Shown: positions 48,506-60,800 of the stretch, piece by piece
Position numbering within the stretch: the first letter of the stretch is position 1
Layout: each line of letters opens with the position of its first letter
Assembly (NCBI GenBank): GCA_021292105.1
Contig: CM037864.1
Coordinates: 38,626,486 to 38,690,485 of the forward strand
Source: Anadara kagoshimensis
Taxonomy: Eukaryota; Mollusca; Bivalvia; Arcoida; Arcidae
Length of the DNA stretch: 64,000 nt
Direction: 5' to 3'
Program-made: the position numbers and the translations under genes
Notes under the pieces: model-generated
Databases searched by the model: none
What the model was told of the DNA's origin: nothing
Seen by the model: the letters and a program-made list of their open reading frames with translations, nothing else

Positions 48506-50398
48506 AAAGTTCCCGTAGTGGGAAAAAAGCTTTACTAAAGCTATTAATTGCGAAAAAAGATAAACCAATAGAGGACAAGCAGGCATATAACTGCATATAT
48601 AGCAAAGGAAAGTTGAAAATCGAAAATTGAAACCATCATGCTTGTCCTACAGCTTCAAATTTAGCCTATTGTGGGTGTCATAATGTATCAAATATGAAGC
48701 AAAACTTGAAGAATCAGTTGGCTTCGTTTCCGCAAGAGCAAAGGACTTTGCCGCATTTTTATTATTTTTCATTTCCGTAATTTACATGTTTAATTGATAG
48801 ATAAATCACATAGTGAGATACATGTAAATATAAGGGAATTTCTCAGTAAAACGGGACACTCGTGGCTATATTTTTTCACGGTTGGTTTTCTAGATATTTT
48901 ATAAGAATTAATTGTTGATATTTGTTTAGTGTACAATTGACATCTTGTTTAACTTGATATTGTTAACATACGGTTACATGTCAATTTCAGTAACAAGTCG
49001 CGTCTTGTTGCATTTTAATGCCGCATTTAAATGAATGGTTGATTTCTAATTAATTCTAATTAGGATCTGTTCTATCGGTGACAGGTAAATCTAGTAATGC
49101 TTTTGCTGATTCAAAAAAAAATCTTCATTTCTGTACACAGTATAATATAACGGTAAATAAAATCGATCTTCATATATTCATGAACAAAAATGCACGTGTG
49201 TGAATATACATTTCAAGTTTTTTTTTACATAAATATGTAATAGTGTTATACATTTTTATATTGAATGTCTACAAAATAAATAAATAAATAAATAAATAAA
49301 GTTGTGCAATAAATTACTTGTACACAATGATTTATTCATTTGCCACATTGGAACTGTATTTTGTTTGCGTTATATTTATTTAGAACCAATAACAATTTAT
49401 TTAGCTGTATTAAGAGTATCGGTAATGTTGTGTAATTTTTACGTAGAAAACGGGCAATGTTTTCTAAAATTCACAAACCATAAAAATTAAACAAAAGAAA
49501 TGAGAAGTAATCCGAATAAATTTGGGCACTTGCTATCTTAAGCAATTTTGTCTATATTGTTTAGCAATGCCGTCACTACTTCAAATTAATTGGTAATTAC
49601 CGTTTGTCGGCAAGATGAGCATGTTCTCAACACGTTCCGAACCGTTACGTAGTACTCGACAGGCGTGGTTACCCTCAATACCCCCCGCAAAAATCAGAAA
49701 CTGAAACAATATACAGGTAAAATTAATTACCATTGGTCAGCTGTATTGTATTTTGCCTTGATTAAGGTCTAAAAGATATACTGTTTAGTCGTTGGTCAAT
49801 CGCGATTAAGAACTAGAAGGAAAGAGAAAAAAGGACTAGATCTAGACTAGACTAAATCTTTGAATCGTCGTTCTTATATTACAGGTAAGCAAGATTTTAT
49901 TTTATTTTTCATTTTTCAATTAATTTTTTATTTTATTTTATTTTATTTTATTTTATTTTATTTTATTTTATTTTATTTTATTTTATTTTATTTTATTTTA
50001 TTTTAAAAACATTTCGACATAATCAAGTGTTTTTATTTCATTTCATTTTCATTATACATGGGGGGATTCCTAGATAACTATTATTATAAAATAAGTTTTA
50101 TGTGAAATCATGACATCATACCTCTAGATCTGTAACATTGTAAGGACATGAAAACTTTAAATTGGTTGACTTGTAAAATATTATCCACCACTCTTTTTTG
50201 TATTCTCCATCCGTCTTTGGTAAATATGTTTCTTTTCATGCTAAATAAATAAATTAAGCATAAACTGCAAATTTGTGTTTGCCGTGCATGTAATTAAATC
50301 GGCCAAGTTTGAGCAAAATGATGCAACTTTGTCATTTTTTATACACTTGTGGACTTTAAATTTGCTATTGCTCTTTATAAATAGTCCTTGGAGTATAC
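48506..50398. other. Gene-free stretch with microsatellites
   Basis: No supported gene. It contains (AAAT)n at 49277-49301 and (TTTTA)n at 49925-50004. Confidence 0.55.
49925..50004. repeat. (TTTTA)n microsatellite
   Basis: About 16 nearly pure pentanucleotide units. Confidence 0.97.
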
Positions 50399-50505
50399 TG
50401 TCATATTATAAATGTTTGAATTTTCTGAATGTAATATTAAAAAATTAATATATTATAAATTTTTGAATATTTCATCCAGAAAATTCAAAAATTTATAATA
50501 TGACA
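50399..50505. repeat. Fold-back hairpin, 29-bp arms
   Basis: The arms 50399-50427 and 50477-50505 pair at 28 of 29 positions (TGTCATATTATAAAT, then TTTGAATTTTCTG). It lies directly upstream of a retroposon copy, as hairpin 2 does at 25861. Confidence 0.85.
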
Positions 50506-50519
50506 AATACTTTGAAGGT

Positions 50520-50890
50520 GCGCGTGATAGCAATGTTTAGACTGCTTGCAAATAAATTGTTGACTCAGGGATATTGCAAGCCTAGGCTTATCAAGGCCCT
50601 CAAAAAGTTTTATGGTCGTCATCACAGTATTGTTGATAAGTTTGATGTCTCTGTGTCCAGTATTGCCCTGGATATATTTGACGTCTCATAGTTCCATGTT
50701 CCTTTCACACAATTTTGATTACACACATGGCGGGTGTAGCTAGCTAAACAGGAGGTGCTTACCCTTCCGGAGCACCCGGCCTCACTTCCCTGGTGGAAGT
50801 TCACGTGTCTAACCTAACTTGTCAGTTCCAAAGTTTTTACTTTGCTTCTGGATTGTGATTCGGACATGGATTAGTATGTTTGTTTTTGAT
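50520..50890 (+). mobile_element. 5'-truncated retroposon, best-preserved RT-tail copy
   Basis: An open stretch encodes ANKLLTQGYCKPRLIKALKK, FYGRHHSIVDKFDVSVSS and a stop at TAG (50691), followed by a 3' UTR-like tail (GGCGGGTGTAGCTAGC; TTCCGGAGCACCCGGCCTC; GATTCGGACATGG). The peptide resembles the extreme C-terminus of retroelement reverse transcriptases found in molluscs; the class (LINE or Penelope-like) is uncertain. Copies share the 3' end and differ in 5' extent, as expected for target-primed retroposition. Confidence 0.7.
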
Positions 50891-51016
50891 TTGATAATGA
50901 ACAATATTTGGAAAGAGTTTCATTTTTGCCATCCACTAAAATTTTAATTTCGACTAAAAAGCCTAAAAAAGACAACCCTTTAGTTATCACGATTATTAAC
51001 GTAGAATTACATAGAC

Positions 51017-51228
51017 GGTACCGGCCTGTCGAAAGTTTAACACTTCACTATCAAATTAATTAGTGTCGAGTCGACAACTCATCTTAGCCCCTCGTTAGCT
51101 ATATATAAATAGCTATTTGGAAGGTACTACCTCAATAGCTTTTCGGCTAGTAGCTTTCTATATCGCGATCACTTGACAGTCGACCCCTTTTCTTTAGCTC
51201 AGTGTAAACCTTTCGACCGGTCGGTACC
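51017..51228. mobile_element. 212-bp MITE, same TIR family as in the lectin intron
   Basis: The left end GGTACCGGCCTGTCGAAAG and the right end (inverted) GGTACCGACCGGTCGAAAGG lead into TTTAACACT-type sequence. It is non-coding. Its TIR core GTCGAAAGTTTAACACT is shared with the element at 26800. Confidence 0.8.
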
Positions 51229-52432
51229 TTATGTACATGAACGAGTTTTGATCTATCTTGTCAAAGAGGCGTGTCATATATGATTTGTGCGCGTAATTTT
51301 AAATTTAAATAAAGTACTTAAAGCTTTTTATTGGTTTATCGATGTCGTTATCTGTATTGGAATTGGTGTCTTGACAACTTGGGTCAGTGCTGTAATGGTA
51401 CGTTTTGAAGGAGTGATGAATGAGTTTTAATTAATATGAAGCAATAAATAATATGAATGATGACGTTTTACAGATATGTGCTTAAAATAACCTACATGAC
51501 GTCCTATAGTTTTATACAGAATGACAATAAATAATTTATGGGGATTTATTGTTTTGAAATTAGATCAGTTCTGTTCTGATTTTAATTTTTTTAATTTTTG
51601 GACATCATTTTATCGAAATAAACGATTCTTAAAATATTTGACAGGATTGAATCGTCGATGTTGAATTATTATAAATGTTCACCGTTAGGTTGCTATGGAA
51701 TCTTCAGTGCATTGAACTTTTTCGCATGTAGCTTTCTTGCTGTATTCATTCTTGATTGCAGCGGATGAAGTTGAACTCTATACATTAAGATGTAGTCCAT
51801 TTTTACGCATATTATCAAGAGAAGAGTGGGTTAGGCTGAATTGTTGTTTCGATGAGATAAACTCGGCCGTTTGTGGTGTTTGTCCGATATGGTCAATCTA
51901 CACATCGAAATATTCAATTGGCGTTGAATTTTAGACAATTAATGGCCAGTTAATAATTTAAGTGATAAGCACGAATATCAGTGTATGTCACGTGATTGGA
52001 TTATCCTTAGTACAAATGGCCAGACCAGATTAAAGAATAAATACCAGTACATATGTACTTTATTTGGAAAAACCTCCATTTGTACACCCCACTAAAATTT
52101 TGATTTCGACTGAAAAAAGTTTAAAAGTGACAGATTCAAGCTATTTTGAACATTTTTGTGAAAATTATTTATCAAAAATTTTACTTACTTACTTAGTCCT
52201 CTTCATGCTGGGAGCACATAAGGCCTTGACCGAGGACTTCCATCTCTGTCTGTCTGCTGACATTTTAAGTATCATCAAAAATTTTACATAGAATATAATG
52301 GGTGAAAGGTACAAAAGTATGTCTTACCCGTTACTTTTTAAAGAACCCTCTTGAGTTTAAATGAAATAATCTTGACAGGCGCGTATGACTATCTTCTTGG
52401 TACACTACACGCTTTTTATTTTCTTTTAAGTT
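51229..52432. other. Gene-free stretch
   Basis: A 65-codon frame (51737-51934) has no domain. The phrase TTACTTACTTACTTAGTCC at about 52184-52270 looks like the tail of another dispersed repeat. Confidence 0.45.
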
Positions 52433-52640
52433 AGGTGTCTGTATCTATGGTTTTCCTGGATGTGTTTGGCGTCCTGTGATTCCATTTCCTTTCATTCTTA
52501 ATTTTGATTTTGCACGTGGCGGTTGTAGCTAGCGAAACAAGAGGTGTTCATCCTTCCGGGACACCCGGCCTCACTTTCCTGGTGGAAGTTCACTTGTTTA
52601 CCCTACTTGGCCATTTTTTGTGATTTGGATATGGACCGTG
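52433..52640 (+). mobile_element. Retroposon tail (RT-tail family) seeding a minisatellite
   Basis: Shows GGCGGTTGTAGCTAGCG, CCGGGACACCCGGCCTCAC and CTGGTGGAAGTTCACTTG. Its 3' end (TTTGGATATGGACCG) runs straight into the 41-bp array. Confidence 0.8.
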
Positions 52641-53010
52641 TTTGTGTTTGACTTTGGGTTGTAATTTGGACATGAACCGTGTTTGTGTTTGACTTGGGGT
52701 TGTAATTTGGACATGAACCGTGTTTGTGTTTGACTTGGGGTTGTAATTTGGACATGGACCGTGTTTGTGTTTGACTTGGGGTTGTAATTTGGACATGAAC
52801 CGTGTTTGTGTTTGACTTGGGGTTGTAATTTGGACATGAACCGTGTTTGTGTTTGACTTGGGGTTGTAATTTGGACATGAACCGTGTTTGTGTTTGACTT
52901 GGGGTTGTAATTTGGACATGGACCGTGTTTGTGTTTGATTTGGGTTTGTGATTTGGACATGTCCCATGTCTGTGCTTGATTTGGGTTTATGATTTGGACA
53001 TGGACCGGTA
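52617..53010. repeat. 41-bp minisatellite, about 9 copies
   Basis: The unit contains GTAATTTGGACATGAACCGT and GTTTGTGTTTGACTTGGG. The ATTTGGACATGGACCG part equals the retroposon 3' end (GATTCGGACATGG), so the array grew from that tail. All three minus-strand frames are open (VKHKHGSCPNYNPKSNTN), an artefact of the repeat. Confidence 0.92.
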
Positions 53011-54169
53011 CGTTTGTTTTAATTATCAGTGAACATTTTGTCGCGGAAAACTATCGTTACAAGAAAAAAAACCCCAAGACCGGGACTACAGTACTTTAAC
53101 CACAAACTTAGCTCTTCTTCTACCCTAAAGAACTAACCGAGTGTTATGTAAATTAGTATTGTGTCGCGATTAATCCGATATTTAGTCTTATTAAAGTATT
53201 TTACACGCAAATAAATAACAAATTTATAAATTGTTTAATAAGTTTAATTCGGAACAAATGTGTTTTATATTAGCAGTTTATTTATCATGTTAACGGATTA
53301 ACTAATCTGATTGAATAAAGTGGATTAAGCTTAATTATGCACGAAAAACTCATTGATGTTAATTCAAGTCTGCCCACCTGGTAAAAAGGTCATGTTGGGA
53401 CTGTTTTTTGGGGTCATGCTTTAATTTAATAACCAAGATAGGGACTTTACATTTAAATGAACAGCTTTCAATAAATTTTCAGCAAGGGCACGTTCCAAAG
53501 ACGAATTATAAAAAAGATCCGTTCTATATCAGCGCGAAAACAGAAACTAGTCACATGAAGTGTATGTAGTATCGCATTCGTAAAGTAGTACCATTTGACT
53601 AAGGAGGTACCTATTGTCTTATTCACTGGTCATAATTTATGTCCATGTATTAAAAATCGCCAGATAAAAATTGTATTGTGGAATTTTATCATTTTCACAC
53701 TAGAATTAATTCAAATAATAAGCGCATAGATAAATTAAAGGAAGACATTTTTTGTGATATAAATTTATAATTTTAAAATATTTGTTTTATTTTATTTGTC
53801 GTATTAAGTGCGGTTAATGTGGATTAATATAGACATAAACGGAATGATTATAAATTCGTTAAGATGTGGATTAATGGATTAATGGGATGATGTTTTATCA
53901 TAATTATCATCGTGTGGTTTATAGATTAGAAATTGTTATAAATTAATAATACGGAACTAAATTTCAAAAATGGGTAAGTTTCATAATGGCACCACTTCAT
54001 TTTATTTTAGTTTTACAGAAATATATTTTGGAAGTCATTTTGACATCCTCCTCCTCCTCCTCCTCCTCCTCATCATCATCATCATCATCATTATCATTAT
54101 CATAATCATTTTGAAGAACTACATTAGTATTATAATGCCGTATTAAAATGTTTTGATTGATTGAATTAA
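53011..54169. other. Gene-free stretch with a TCC/TCA microsatellite
   Basis: AT-rich, with no supported gene. A (TCC)n-(TCA)n tract lies at 54046-54100. Confidence 0.55.
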
Positions 54170-54400
54170 TTTATATCGAGACGACACTCGCTATAAGTGA
54201 AGTACCATCAGTCCGCCCAGGCTGGAAATGTACATGAAGGGTTCTTTAAAGTGTCATGACACGGGGCATTACTTGTTAAATTCTCTTTAAGGGTCCAGTG
54301 ACTTTCATTTTCTAAATACGAAGTGCTTCGCGAAGAACAGTCACTATATCTACTTTCATGTCTTGGGCGAGTAAAGGTTTAAGTAGTTGCATCAAATAGA
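54170..54400 (-). mobile_element. SINE fragment (family of 45150)
   Basis: The minus strand matches the SINE body (AGTGACTGTTCTTCGCG; ACTTATAGCGAGTGTCGTC). The tRNA head is missing or decayed. Confidence 0.7.
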
Positions 54401-54597
54401 AGAGTTGATCAGTTATTTCTCTCAGGTTCTCTGTTTGGGTTGAACTTTTTCGTGTTTCGTGTTAGAAATTAATTGGATATTAAAACACCACTTATTTATT
54501 ATTTGCGGCATTAGTTCTCCCTGTTCACCAAAGGGAACGGGAACTTGGTCCTTTTTTTACGTTTTCTGCTGGCACAGGAGCTCAGAACTGGTGTGGC

Positions 54598-55015
54598 CCA
54601 TGTTATTGCTTGTGTTAATTTGTATATCTCCTTGTTGTGTTGTGGTTTTAGTGGCTCTGCCTATTGGTTGTGTTAATTTCTATATTGTCTTGAAATGTTG
54701 CAGTGTGTTGTTGATAGCACTGGTTATTGCTGGTGTTACTTTCTATATTGGGTTGTTGTGCGGTCTGTTGTTGGTGGTCCTGATGTTGGCGGCCTTGATG
54801 TTGGTGGCCCTGATGTTGGTGGCCCTGACTATTGCTTGTTACTTTCTATGTTGTCTAATTGCGGCGTTGTGACCCTGCCTATTGTTTGTGTTATTTCTAT
54901 ATTTCTTGTTTGGGCTGTAAATTTAGTGGCCCTGGTGGCTATTGCTTGTATTACTTTCAATATTGTCTTGTTACTGTGTTGTTGGTGTCACTGGCTATTG
55001 TTGAGTACACATGAT
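54598..55015. repeat. Degenerate G/T-rich minisatellite, ~70-75-bp unit
   Basis: Five to six diverged copies of GCCCTGNCTATTGCTTGTGT and TACTTTCTATATTGTCTTG, with a short internal GATGTTGGTGGCCCT triplication. The hydrophobic frames through it are repeat translations. Confidence 0.75.
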
Positions 55016-55504
55016 TCAGGTGTAACTTTCCATACCTATATAAGGTAAAAAATATCATAAACACATTAGTTAGTAGAGATTTTGATTAAAAATATAATAT
55101 CTTTAATAAAATAATGGCGATATGACCTTAAATTGGACATTTGCCATTTTGACGAGATGTATAATTTAAATGTTTAATATTTAGTTGACACATATTGTGT
55201 TTTATGATGATATCATCAATATATAAGTCATCATAAATCGCTGCTTAAACACATAAATGGTGTAACTTGTTATCGCGTTATCTAGTCTGGACAATCAGCA
55301 CCAAAGTTATTGTTAACAGCATATCATCAAAACACATACCTAGATATATGCACTTTATACACGAAAACGGTTAGGATGAATAAACTTAACATTAAGCAAA
55401 ACAAACAAGAAGACTGTATAATACAACGGACACACTGAAAATAGAATGCATGTAAAATAAACTCATTGATTACAATCCCTTTCGACTCTATATATACATA
55501 TCGT

Positions 55505-55531
55505 ACACACACACACACACACACACACACG
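55505..55531. repeat. (AC)n microsatellite
   Basis: About 13 AC units. Confidence 0.97.
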
Positions 55532-56490
55532 TTAGAACGGGTGCCTCGGAAAAATATCCTACAACAAGGTATCTAAATAAAATAGTATTAATAATTTTAA
55601 TTTATATTATCTAACTACGTTGTAACTTACGTAATAACTTATTTTGTAAACAATATGTAAATAAATGTCTTTTATTTCAAAACGTTTTAAACTTAATCGA
55701 TGTGCATCACATGAAAGGAGAGTATCAATTTTCAGCAATATGAAAGTTTAACAAAACTAGCAAACATACTTTAGTTGTTGTCGCATTTTAATACATACGG
55801 CGAATAGTGAAAATTTGTTAAATAATAATTGAGTTTCTTAGTTTTTCATAATAATCATCATGATAATTGAACATTGATAAGATGATCATGAAATAAGATT
55901 ATCAAAATTGTAAATATTGTCAAAACTTCGGATTGACAGAGTTTAACGTCTGCATGTGGTCTGTTGACCAATGTGGATATAGCTTTGTCAAAACTTTATA
56001 AACCAGCAAATACTTAAGGGTAAACAATGAGATTTTGGCTGAAGTGCAATTGATTTTAGATTTAAGTGATGCACATCGATAAAGTTTTCGATGGTCTGGA
56101 ATAAAAGACATGTCCAATGGTTCATTTCTTTTCATATTGTTTATGGAATATCAACCATTTATCAAATAAGTTATCAACGTGGTTTAATGATATAAATTAA
56201 AATTATTAATAATGATTGTTCTATAAATTTTGATAAGATTTGGTATTGACGGGATATCTCAATAAACAAAATGATATTACAAAAATGCACCAGTGCATAT
56301 ACACGTTATAATTGCAATAGAACCAATGAATTACGCAGTCCAATGTAGTACAGTGGAGTAATGATGTGCTACGAATAAGTCAAAATCCGTTTACTTATAT
56401 CGAGAGATCAGTAGAGGAAACCAGAGTGCCATAAAACCAACCACATTTAGAGAGAAAAGTGATAAGCTTCATCACACTAGGATTTTCAAC
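55532..56490. other. Gene-free stretch
   Basis: AT-rich, with no supported feature. Confidence 0.5.
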
Positions 56491-56760
56491 ACTAGACGGT
56501 AGGCTATGAAAATCACTGTGATTAAGCGCTTTAAAACACTCGGTCACCGAAACCGCCCAATTCCCGGCACTACCCTAGGCGGTAAGCGGCGACAGACACT
56601 ATGATCAATAAACCACACTTTAGTCCATTCAGCCACCGAAACTCTCAATCACTCAGCCACTAGCCCTAAGCGGTAACCAATGAGAGGCATCATAATCATT
56701 TACCTGCACTTTAAATTATTCGTCCACTGAACCTGCCACTTTTGACAACTCGACCACCGA
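56491..56760. repeat. Degenerate tandem repeat, ~85-bp unit, three copies
   Basis: Copies begin CTAGACGGTAGGC, CTAGGCGGTAAGC and CTAAGCGGTAACC (about 56492, 56575, 56665). Each continues through a CACT...TTTAAA part to CNGNCACCGAAAC-type ends. Confidence 0.7.
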
Positions 56761-57316
56761 GCCTCGCACCCACCAGTTTTTTAATTGCCGACATTACGTA
56801 GTTATTTAGAAAATTTAAAAATGTCGTTTGTCAATTACGAAAATGCAATTGTTCCTAGCATGCATATTATTAATTGAAAAAGTCCCCGCCACACAAATAA
56901 AAGGTGTAATATGTTTTATTGACAACATGGCATAAAACTTTTGTCTTCAACATTATGCCACTGTGCTTCAAACACAAACAGGACTTGAAAACAAAATTGA
57001 AGATAACCAGGACACCTATACAACATAGAGCTATAGTGTCACGTGACAAAATCAACAAATCACGACTTATGTCTTTTATTATTTGTTAAAAAGGTCTGCA
57101 AAGTCAAGCGGGGTTAATTTGTAGCAACAATTTCCTTTAAGTCGAAGGGTTTATAATTTCAGGAAATTGAAAAAAGAGGTCATATTGTAAAATAGTGTTT
57201 TGTTGTAATTAGTATAATAAAATCACTAGATTTTGAAGAATTATAATGATTGATTTTAATTTTTACAGATTGTTAGAAGACGTACAACTAGAAATGTTAT
57301 AAAACAGAATTGTAAA

Positions 57317-57762
57317 ATGGGAATATGCACTTCTACACATACCAGGGTAAGGAGCGCACCTGTCGACTCGCGTCCTTCACGACGCGCCTTGTTGGTGGAA
57401 GTACAACCACAGAATTCAGAGAATAGGGATTCACCCCCGTCAGACTCAACTTGGACACCTAGAGATGTTACATTGAGTATTGGGTCATCATCAGCATCGT
57501 CAAAAGTACGTCTAACTGTTATTTATAATTATTATATTTTGTCAAACAACATTTTTTTGCTTTTTATTAAAAGGGTTATTTATACAGTATACCGGAAAAA
57601 TACAAACTTATTAACAATATACTGTAAAAGTATTTTAGCGGATTACTTATTTCAGCGATTTTCGCAATTGCCAACATCCACCGTCAAATTATATAGATCA
57701 TAATGTGACCCATTGGATTACGCTAATGCAGGTACAAGCGAATCCCCCCCCCCCCACAACAC

Positions 57763-57804
<42 letters not shown>

Positions 57805-60800
57805 GCTAAAATTTGTACATGCTAAAATTAATACATTTACAATATAAATCATTGACTTGGGTTAAGGTCAATGGCAATTTTGTTGGCACAAGAGGTCTTG
57901 ACTATTGCCCGACGTTATGTCAATAAAATGAAATTACATGTATTTTGGTATTTTTAAGTATTAAACATTGACTTTCCGAGACGTTTTTGCTTGTTTGTAA
58001 AAAAGCTGTAATTTTCTAATTTATTTTTCTTTATTTTTTTAGAGACAGGCACTTGATAAAAAAGACGCGGGTCAATATGAATTAAACCCGTTATTAAAAT
58101 ATATACGGAACAATGTAATAGGACATGGCTTGATATTTAATGGACCTTTTGGAGCCAAACAAGGTAATTTTCTGTTTTACTATATCCAAACCCTAGTTCA
58201 AATCTGAATCCAAAAAGCAAAGTGAAAACTTTGAAAACTGGCATATTAAATAATAACACAAACTTCCACAAGGTAGGACAGACCGGGTGCTCAGGAAGGG
58301 CCAGCACTTCCCATGTAACTAGCTACACCCGTCAGGTGTGAAATACTTCAATATAACTTTTCATATTAACAATTGCAATAGGTTTGCTTCAATAAAGCAT
58401 TTGACATCGACTATACTCTGCAACTTCATAGAGACATTGCTCAACGCGCTGACGTCAGATGTCCAATGCTCTAGTTGACTGACATTTATGAGAAGGTTCA
58501 CCAACATCGCATTTCAAAATTGTTTTAAAATTAACATGAAAAATGTGAGACGGAAATAATAATTATTAAATAATATTTATTTAACAAATATTTTAAATAT
58601 AAGAAATAAGGTGATTTTCCAATGTCTTTATGAACTTGCAAAGTATAATGGGCTGTCTCAAATTGCATAAAAGGCGAAATTACCTTATTTCTTAATTATT
58701 TCATTCCATTCATTTGTCTTACGAGTTCTTCCATGGGTGCATTGACTGTTAACAAGTACATTTTTGGTTGCTTTTTGATAGGTGAATCTATGCAATATAG
58801 TTTAATACTTGCAACTTGGCATTTTTTGATACAAGTGAACATTTAGATGTAAAACAAAAAGACAAATTTCTCTAAAAGTCCCAAACATATCCAGCCCCTC
58901 TCTAAAAAGAAGATAAAAAGAAAACAATGCATTTAATGCAACAAACACATTTTGTTTTGGATACACAAAAATATTGATGATAGTTTACCATACATTTGAT
59001 AAGAATATGTTTCTGTGCTTTAGCCGGGAGGAAAAACTACATGGCGTATTTATTGCATTTTCCAGCGTTCTTCCATGGTTTACCCACGATTTTTTAAAAC
59101 TTTAAAAGTCAACACACACAATTTTTATCATAAAATAAAGTCAGTTTAAGTTAAAACTTTATTTTTATATCAAATATTTTTAATTTTTTTAAATAACATT
59201 CTGAATTTTCACTAGTTAAGCCAACGGAGCTAGCTTTGAAAAGCCGGACCCTGGATAGGAACCCAATTTGAAACCAGTACATGTACGTTATTGAGTTATA
59301 TACTTATTTTATTTATTTTCAGTATTTTATTGTGACTACACAGCATCAGGAAGGTAAGATATTATATAAATGAATCCCACTACGGTAGATTAGTAGGTAG
59401 AGAGCTCGTTTCGTATGTGGGAAGTCGTGGTTTTGAACTCTGGCAGGGGTCTGACCAAGACTTGAAAATGGGTAGTGACTGTTCTTTCTCCAAGTACTCG
59501 GCATTTAGAAATCAGAGTGACGGGGTCTTTGATAAGAAACCTTAAAACCGATGCCCCGTGTCACAAAAGGCGTAGCAAAATTCTCTCTGAATGCTCTGCA
59601 ACGGTTAAAATTTCTGCAACTTCACTTATAGCTGATGACGTTTCGATATAGTGAAATATTCTATATTGGGACGTAAAACATCAATCAATCAATCATGCAT
59701 GCAAATTCTTGAAGGGAATCTGACCGATTAAATGATAATCTCGAATACGTTTTTAAGTTTTTTGATTTAGTGCAACGGGAAGGTTTTGGAGTTTTACACT
59801 TTTTGGTGTTTCATTATATAAGGAGGTATATAATGAAGTTTTTTGATTAAGTGCTATGGGGAAGGTTTTGAAGTTTTACACTTTTTGGTGTTTCATTATA
59901 TACGGAGGTATATGATGAAGGGAACGGAGAGGAAACAAACTGCTCTTAAGCGACATACAAATATTTGTTACAATTTTTAATGCCCATGCGGGATTTTAAT
60001 ATGGACAATGTAATGCGATATGGTTAATGCTAACCGTTGTTTCAAGTACATTTTTCAGAACATTTACCCCTCCTTCACAGTTTAAAAAAAATTAAGTGTG
60101 TGATTGAGTGCTTAACTGCATTATATAAAGGGTGTGTGATATTGTTGTTCATTAAATAGGCCAGGTTTTTAAAACTTAAAATTCTCTGGCAGAGTTTGTG
60201 CACTGAAAAGTTTTAAAATCTCAGGCGTGGATTAATGAACGGCGTGAAGGACTTATAATCCAATATTTTTGGTTATTTAGTGCTACAACTCTAATTAAAT
60301 TGTTAGATTATATTATTACATAATGAAAAGAAATTGCAGAAATGAACGTTGTTTTACACACAATAGAGTTATCCTATAAAGTTTCAGATATATGAACTTC
60401 ACTTGTGTTTTTGTCTGTTAAGAGTCATAAGCTGGATAGTGCCATGAGAAGCTAAATTCTCACTAACGTTTTATGTTATGTAACCTCACTTCCGTTTCCA
60501 TGTTCAATAATCAAGTCACTACAATGGCCAATCAAGTCGCATCTTTTGCGTACAAACGTTTTTTTTTTGTTTTTGTTTTTGGTATTTAACCTCAGCCATG
60601 ACACTCGGCAGTAACTTTACTGTTGCGCGTCATCGATATCGCTGTACACATACATTTTGAAGTCTACAATCAAATTTACAGATAAACCATGAACACCTGC
60701 AGAAGATCGAACCGGGAATATGTTTATGAGATTTCACTGTAAAGTGTCATCATGTATTTCTCTGACGCGCTACAGTTAAATCTAACCGTAGACTGTTATA

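Noticed and set aside
52590..52967. Three overlapping minus-strand ORFs of 91-125 residues
   Set aside because: All are frames of the 41-bp minisatellite.
54459..55048. Hydrophobic membrane-protein-like ORFs
   Set aside because: They lie on a degenerate G/T-rich tandem repeat, with no start context or conserved motif.
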